A stretch of DNA of 64,000 nt, from contig NZ_MVBC01000002.1 of assembly GCF_002007105.1 (NCBI RefSeq), forward strand, positions 434,001 through 498,000, given 5' to 3'. Position 1 is the stretch's first letter. The number at the start of each line of letters is the position of its first letter. Of this stretch, positions 60,761 to 64,000 are shown in pieces. Under the pieces are notes generated by a model. That model saw only the letters and a program-made list of their open reading frames with translations. It had not been told where the DNA came from and did no database searches. Position numbers and translations under genes: made by a program. Source of the stretch: Hymenobacter sp. CRA2 (GTDB lineage Bacteria > Bacteroidota > Bacteroidia > Cytophagales > Hymenobacteraceae).

Positions 60761-63085
60761 CTACACGTTCTCCGCGTCTTCGGGTACTACTGGCGGCACG
60801 GGACCCGGCGTCAGGGGCTCGGCGGGCGCGTCGGCTAGCGTGGGTTCGTGGCCGTTGAGCTCGATTTCGTCATCGGGCAGCACTATCTCCTCGCCGGCAA
60901 TCAGGCTGTCCTCCGAGGGCGCTACGGTTTCGCCTTCCACCGTACTCGGCACCGGAGCGGTGGCCAGATAATCGTCGTAGAGGGCGTTTTCGGCTACCAA
61001 ACCGTAGTTTTTGAAGTAGAACTCCTTGTGCACGTTGAACACCGGCTCCCCCTCAAGCGGCTGGCGCTTGATGTAGGCACCATCCTCGCGCATGAGGTAA
61101 GTGTTGTAGTTGTCGCGCAGGTTGAAGTACAAGATGTTGATGGCCTCGCGCTGCAGCTGCGGGTTCACGATAAGGAACAACGCTTCGATGCGCCGGTCGA
61201 AGGAGCGCACCATCACGTCGGCCGAGCCGGAATACAGCTTCGGATGTCCCGCGTGATGGAAGTAGAACAAGCGCGTGTGCTCCAAGTACTCGCCCACGAT
61301 GGAGCGCACCTCGATGTTCTCGCTCAGCCCCGGCCGGCGCGGGCGCAGGCAGCAGATGCCGCGCACAATCAGGCGGATGGGCACGCCCGCCTTCGAAGCC
61401 TTGTACAGCTCGTCGATGACGTCGCGGTCTTCCAGCGAATTCATTTTCATCACGATGCCCGAAGGCAGGCTGCGCTTGGCGTTGCGGGCTTCGTCGCGGA
61501 TGAGCTGAATGAGCTGCTGGCGCATGTCCTTCGGCGCCGTAATCAAGTACTCGTAGTCGTCGGGCTGCGAGTGACCGGTAATCACGTTGAAGAATTCTGA
61601 CACGTCGTGGCCGTACACGTCGTTGGTGGTGAGCAGGCTCACGTCGGTGTAGAAGCGCGAGGTAGCCTCGTTGTAGTTGCCCGAGCCGATGTGCACGTAG
61701 CGCGTCACCTTCTCCCCTTCCTTGCGGATGATCATGGCCATCTTGGTGTGCGTCTTGTACTTACTCACGCCGTAGATGACAAAGCAGCCCGCTTTTTCCA
61801 GCTTGGTGCCTTCGCGGATGTTGCGCTCCTCATCGAAGCGCGCCTTCACCTCGAAAAGCACCGAGACGTGCTTACCGTTTTCGGCCGCCTTGAGTAGTGC
61901 CGCCGTCACGCGCGAGTCATCGGCGAGGCGGTAGATGGTTTGCTTGATACCGAGTACGTGCGGGTCTTCGGCCGCCTGTTCGAGCAGCTTCACCACCGGA
62001 TCTATCGAGTTGTAGGGGTGGTGCAGCAGCACATCGTGGTGCTTCAGGTACTCGAAGAGGTTTTCGTCGGCGCCGGGCGGCAGGCTCAGCGGCTGCACCG
62101 GGGCCAGGGGCCGCGGCAGCTTGTCGCGGAAGCTGGGGTGGCGCACAATCTGGTTGAGCCCGCGCAGGTCGATGAGCCCGTTGATGACGAACACGTTGCC
62201 ATTGTCGATTTTCCACCGCTCCTTCAGCACGTTCATCAGCAGGTTCGAGGCGTCGGGCTCCACTTCCAGGCGCACCACGCGGCCACGCTTGCGCGTCTTG
62301 AGGCCGAGCTGGATTTCCTGGATGAAGTCCACGTCGATGTCGTCGGATTCCTCCAGCGTGAAGTCGCCGTTGCGGGTGATGCGCATGAGTGTGGCCGACA
62401 GAATGTCCACGTTGCGGAACAGCTTCGAGAGGTTGGCCCGCACGATTTCCTCGATGGGCACGAAGATGACGCGGTCCTTGCGCTGCAACTCGAAGAAACG
62501 GGCCAGGTTGGCCGGAATCTGCACGAAGGTGAGCCGCTCCTGGCCTTCCTCCGGGCCTTCGGGGTTCATGCGCGTCACCACGCCAAACACCAGCAGCTGA
62601 TTCATCATCAGCGGGAAGCCGTGGTAGGAGTCGTACACCATCGGCGTGAGCAGCGGGAAGACGGTGTTTTTGAAGTAGCCGTCGGCTTTTTTCTGCTCTA
62701 CTTCCGTCAGCTCGCTCACGCTCAGGATATCGAAGCCGCTCTTGGTGAAGAGCGGCCGCAGCTCCTGGGTAAACGTCTGCGTCTGGTCGTGCACGAAGCG
62801 GTGCGCAAAGTCCAGCAGCTTGCGGCGGAAAGGCAGCTCACGCAGGCCGGAGTAATCCACGCGCAGCTTGCCGTAATCGAGGTAGTTATAAAGCGACCCG
62901 ACGCGAATCATGAAGAACTCGTCGAGGTTGGAGGCCGTGATGCCCAGGAAGCGTAGGCGGTCGAGCACCGAGCGGGCGGGGTCGCGGGCCTGGTCGAGCA
63001 CGCGGTAGTTAAAGCGCAACCAGCTCAGGTCGCGGCTAATGTATTTGCTCTTGCGGATCAGGTCCGACGACTTAAACAGCTTCAT
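60761..63085 (-). CDS. ppk1: Polyphosphate kinase 1
   Basis: A 774-residue PPK1. It begins MKLFKSSDLIRKSKYISRDL, then SWLRFNYRVLDQA, and has ITASNLDEFFMIRVGSLY in the N-domain. In the catalytic domains His465 (RYVHIGSGNYNEATSRFYTD) is the phospho-acceptor that corresponds to E. coli His435, and a second His is in EYLEHTRLFYFHH. VEPDASNLL and the RGICCLRPRRPGLSENIEV block are conserved. A ~60-residue acidic C-terminal extension (TVEGETVAPSEDSLIAGEEI, LNGHEPTLADAPAEPL) is present. It reversibly polymerises ATP gamma-phosphates into polyphosphate. Confidence 0.95.
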   Translation of the reverse strand: MKLFKSSDLIRKSKYISRDLSWLRFNYRVLDQARDPARSVLDRLRFLGITASNLDEFFMIRVGSLYNYLDYGKLRVDYSGLRELPFRRKLLDFAHRFVHDQTQTFTQELRPLFTKSGFDILSVSELTEVEQKKADGYFKNTVFPLLTPMVYDSYHGFPLMMNQLLVFGVVTRMNPEGPEEGQERLTFVQIPANLARFFELQRKDRVIFVPIEEIVRANLSKLFRNVDILSATLMRITRNGDFTLEESDDIDVDFIQEIQLGLKTRKRGRVVRLEVEPDASNLLMNVLKERWKIDNGNVFVINGLIDLRGLNQIVRHPSFRDKLPRPLAPVQPLSLPPGADENLFEYLKHHDVLLHHPYNSIDPVVKLLEQAAEDPHVLGIKQTIYRLADDSRVTAALLKAAENGKHVSVLFEVKARFDEERNIREGTKLEKAGCFVIYGVSKYKTHTKMAMIIRKEGEKVTRYVHIGSGNYNEATSRFYTDVSLLTTNDVYGHDVSEFFNVITGHSQPDDYEYLITAPKDMRQQLIQLIRDEARNAKRSLPSGIVMKMNSLEDRDVIDELYKASKAGVPIRLIVRGICCLRPRRPGLSENIEVRSIVGEYLEHTRLFYFHHAGHPKLYSGSADVMVRSFDRRIEALFLIVNPQLQREAINILYFNLRDNYNTYLMREDGAYIKRQPLEGEPVFNVHKEFYFKNYGLVAENALYDDYLATAPVPSTVEGETVAPSEDSLIAGEEIVLPDDEIELNGHEPTLADAPAEPLTPGPVPPVVPEDAENV

Positions 63086-63139
63086 AAGGGGGAAAAACTA
63101 CCCGCGTATTCGGGCAAGGCGGCACGAGGTTGCGCAGAG

Positions 63140-63520
63140 TTACGAAATAATGGCCGTGGCTTCAATTTCTACCTGCAGGCGCGGGTCAATCAGGGCGCTG
63201 ACCTCAACCATGGTGCTGACCGGCCGGATGGCGTGAAACACCTCGCCGTGGGCCCGGCCCACCGCCTCCCAGTGGCGGATATCGGTGACGTAGATGCGGG
63301 TGCGCACTACGTGTTCCAAGCTGGCGCCGGCTTCGGCCAGCGCGGCGGCAATCTTCTCCAGAATGCGCTTGGTTTGTGAATAGGCGTCGCCGCTAACGGG
63401 CGTGTCGCCATCTTGGGCAGTGGTGCCGGCTACTTCCACCAGGTTGCCCACGCGCACGGCGCGGGAGTAACCAACGGGGCCTTCCCAAGGCGAGCCGGAG
63501 GATATGAGTTGTCGGTTCAT
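63140..63520 (-). CDS. RidA/YjgF-family protein lacking the catalytic Arg
   Basis: A 126-residue YjgF/YER057c/UK114 protein. It has VGNLVEVAGTTAQDG, RILEKIAAALAEAGASLEHV and TRIYVTDIRHWEAVGRAH. At the C-terminus, where RidA has a Pro-Ala-Arg segment carrying the Arg105 that binds the substrate carboxylate, this protein reads RPVSTMVEVSAL: Ser replaces that Arg. It is thus probably not a canonical enamine/imine deaminase but one of the other Rid subfamilies. It lies 33 bp upstream of ppk1 in the ppk1 strand sense after a repeat-rich spacer. Confidence 0.88.
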   Translation of the reverse strand: MNRQLISSGSPWEGPVGYSRAVRVGNLVEVAGTTAQDGDTPVSGDAYSQTKRILEKIAAALAEAGASLEHVVRTRIYVTDIRHWEAVGRAHGEVFHAIRPVSTMVEVSALIDPRLQVEIEATAIIS

Positions 63521-63611
63521 GGGTTATTAAGACTAAGACAGCCCGTCGTGTCGAGCTTGTCGAGGCTTCTCACTCAAGTGGGAATCTGCTCGTTAAACGG
63601 ATGAAGAAGAA

Positions 63612-63724
63612 CGTCATGTCGAGCGTAGTCGAGACATCTCGCGTGCTGACGTCCTCTAATAATATCATCGTTCAATGAGCGGATTACTACCCGGCGAGAT
63701 GTCTCGACTACGCTCGACATGACG
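63612..63724. repeat. Dispersed palindromic element, copy 2 (GTCATGTCGAGC family)
   Basis: A 31-bp perfect inverted repeat: CGTCATGTCGAGCGTAGTCG, then AGACATCTCGC, at 63612-63642, and its reverse complement at 63694-63724, around a 51-nt loop. The perfect pairing suggests recent origin or active selection for the hairpin. Confidence 0.85.
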
Positions 63725-63755
63725 AGCTTACGAAACCAATGTAGACCAATAATAA

Positions 63756-63782
63756 AAAAGCCCGCACGAGGCGGGCTTTTCT
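63756..63782 (-). terminator. gyrB terminator
   Basis: AAAAGCCCGC / GCGGGCTTTT, 10-bp stem with ACGAG loop, T-run on the minus-strand side. It follows the gyrB stop. Confidence 0.8.
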
Positions 63783-63795
63783 ACTCGCTCGACGC

Positions 63796-64000
63796 TTACA
63801 CGTCCAGCTTGGCGTATTTGGCGTTTTTCTCGATGAAGTCGCGGCGCGGGGCCACTTCGTCGCCCATCAGCATGGAGAACAGGTGGTCGGCTTCGGCGGC
63901 CGATTCTACCGTCACCTGCTTCAGCGAGCGGGTTTCGGGCTGCATGGTGGTAGTCCAGAGCTGCTCGGCGTTCATTTCGCCCAGGCCTTTGTAGCGCTGC
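63796..64000 (-). CDS. gyrB: DNA gyrase subunit B (C-terminal part)
   Basis: The last 67 codons of gyrB; the rest lies beyond the right edge. The visible C-terminus reads [20 protein letters not shown], then [20 protein letters not shown], and ends [12 protein letters not shown]. The [14 protein letters not shown] block is the hallmark of the GyrB/ParE Toprim end. Its final DV supports gyrB over parE. Confidence 0.95.
   Translation of the reverse strand, partial: QRYKGLGEMNAEQLWTTTMQPETRSLKQVTVESAAEADHLFSMLMGDEVAPRRDFIEKNAKYAKLDV

Larger units (their letters stand above)
63521..63795. other. 275-bp spacer between ridA-like gene and gyrB
   Basis: Contains a partial palindromic element arm (63544-63570), the full copy 2 of the GTCATGTCGAGC element (63612-63724) and the gyrB terminator (63756-63782). 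No gene. Confidence 0.6.

Overview
The window is about 62-65% GC by eye and carries many Bacteroidota signatures: a type IX secretion C-terminal sorting domain, DUF3109, DUF4290, DUF4846 and DUF4349 families, MurA with Asp in place of the fosfomycin-target Cys, TAnnTTTG-type -7 promoter boxes, and pyrimidine-rich leaders instead of Shine-Dalgarno sites. Together these suggest a Hymenobacter-like member of the Cytophagales (inference). No rRNA, tRNA, CRISPR array, transposase or prophage was seen. The window is mostly core chromosome with a few accessory loci.

Layout. 1-2438: edge of a CxxC AhpD-fold protein, a stand-alone H-NOX heme sensor, and an ECF sigma / anti-sigma pair. 2550-11120: aldehyde dehydrogenase, an exported protein with three Cys-bracketed repeats, and a 1553-residue secreted GH16 glucanase with a sorting domain. 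11249-14363: YdcF-like protein, thioredoxin-like protein and a DUF885 lipoprotein. 14577-17541: an exported DNA/RNA non-specific endonuclease facing a HIT protein whose C-terminal half looks like the nuclease inhibitor NuiA. 17723-23089: greA, a SerA-like dehydrogenase, rsmA, an M17 aminopeptidase and pdxA. 23460-29595: a HigA-like regulator, then yceD-rpmF-plsX-fabH-efp-accB-accC (fatty acid initiation and translation). 29680-39532: DUF3109 protein, membrane protein, pcrA, HAD protein, DUF4290-murA, two DUF4349 lipoproteins, a small 4-TM protein. 39622-49795: agmatinase-like enzyme and a complete-looking chemosensory operon (mcp-cheW-cheY-cheB-cheA-cheC). 50149-64000: topA, aldo/keto reductase, DUF4846 protein, sirtuin, a metallophosphoesterase/beta-barrel fusion, convergent ppx and ppk1, a RidA-like protein and the gyrB end.

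The most interesting system is the chemosensory cluster. Its receptor has no visible membrane segment, carries eight in-frame 92-residue HAMP-type repeats (276 bp each, nearly identical), and ends in a basic Pro/Ala-rich tail. Its CheB has a receiver that lost the phospho-acceptor Asp, no cheR or flagellar gene is in the window, and CheC replaces CheZ. This suggests a cytoplasmic sensory array for something other than flagellar chemotaxis. Second is the putative nuclease / HIT-NuiA pair. Third is a set of regulatory-looking non-coding structures: a terminator in the greA leader, a hairpin in the efp leader, long inverted repeats just upstream of accC, murA and pepA, a 21-bp seven-copy tandem repeat, and two families of palindromic dispersed elements.
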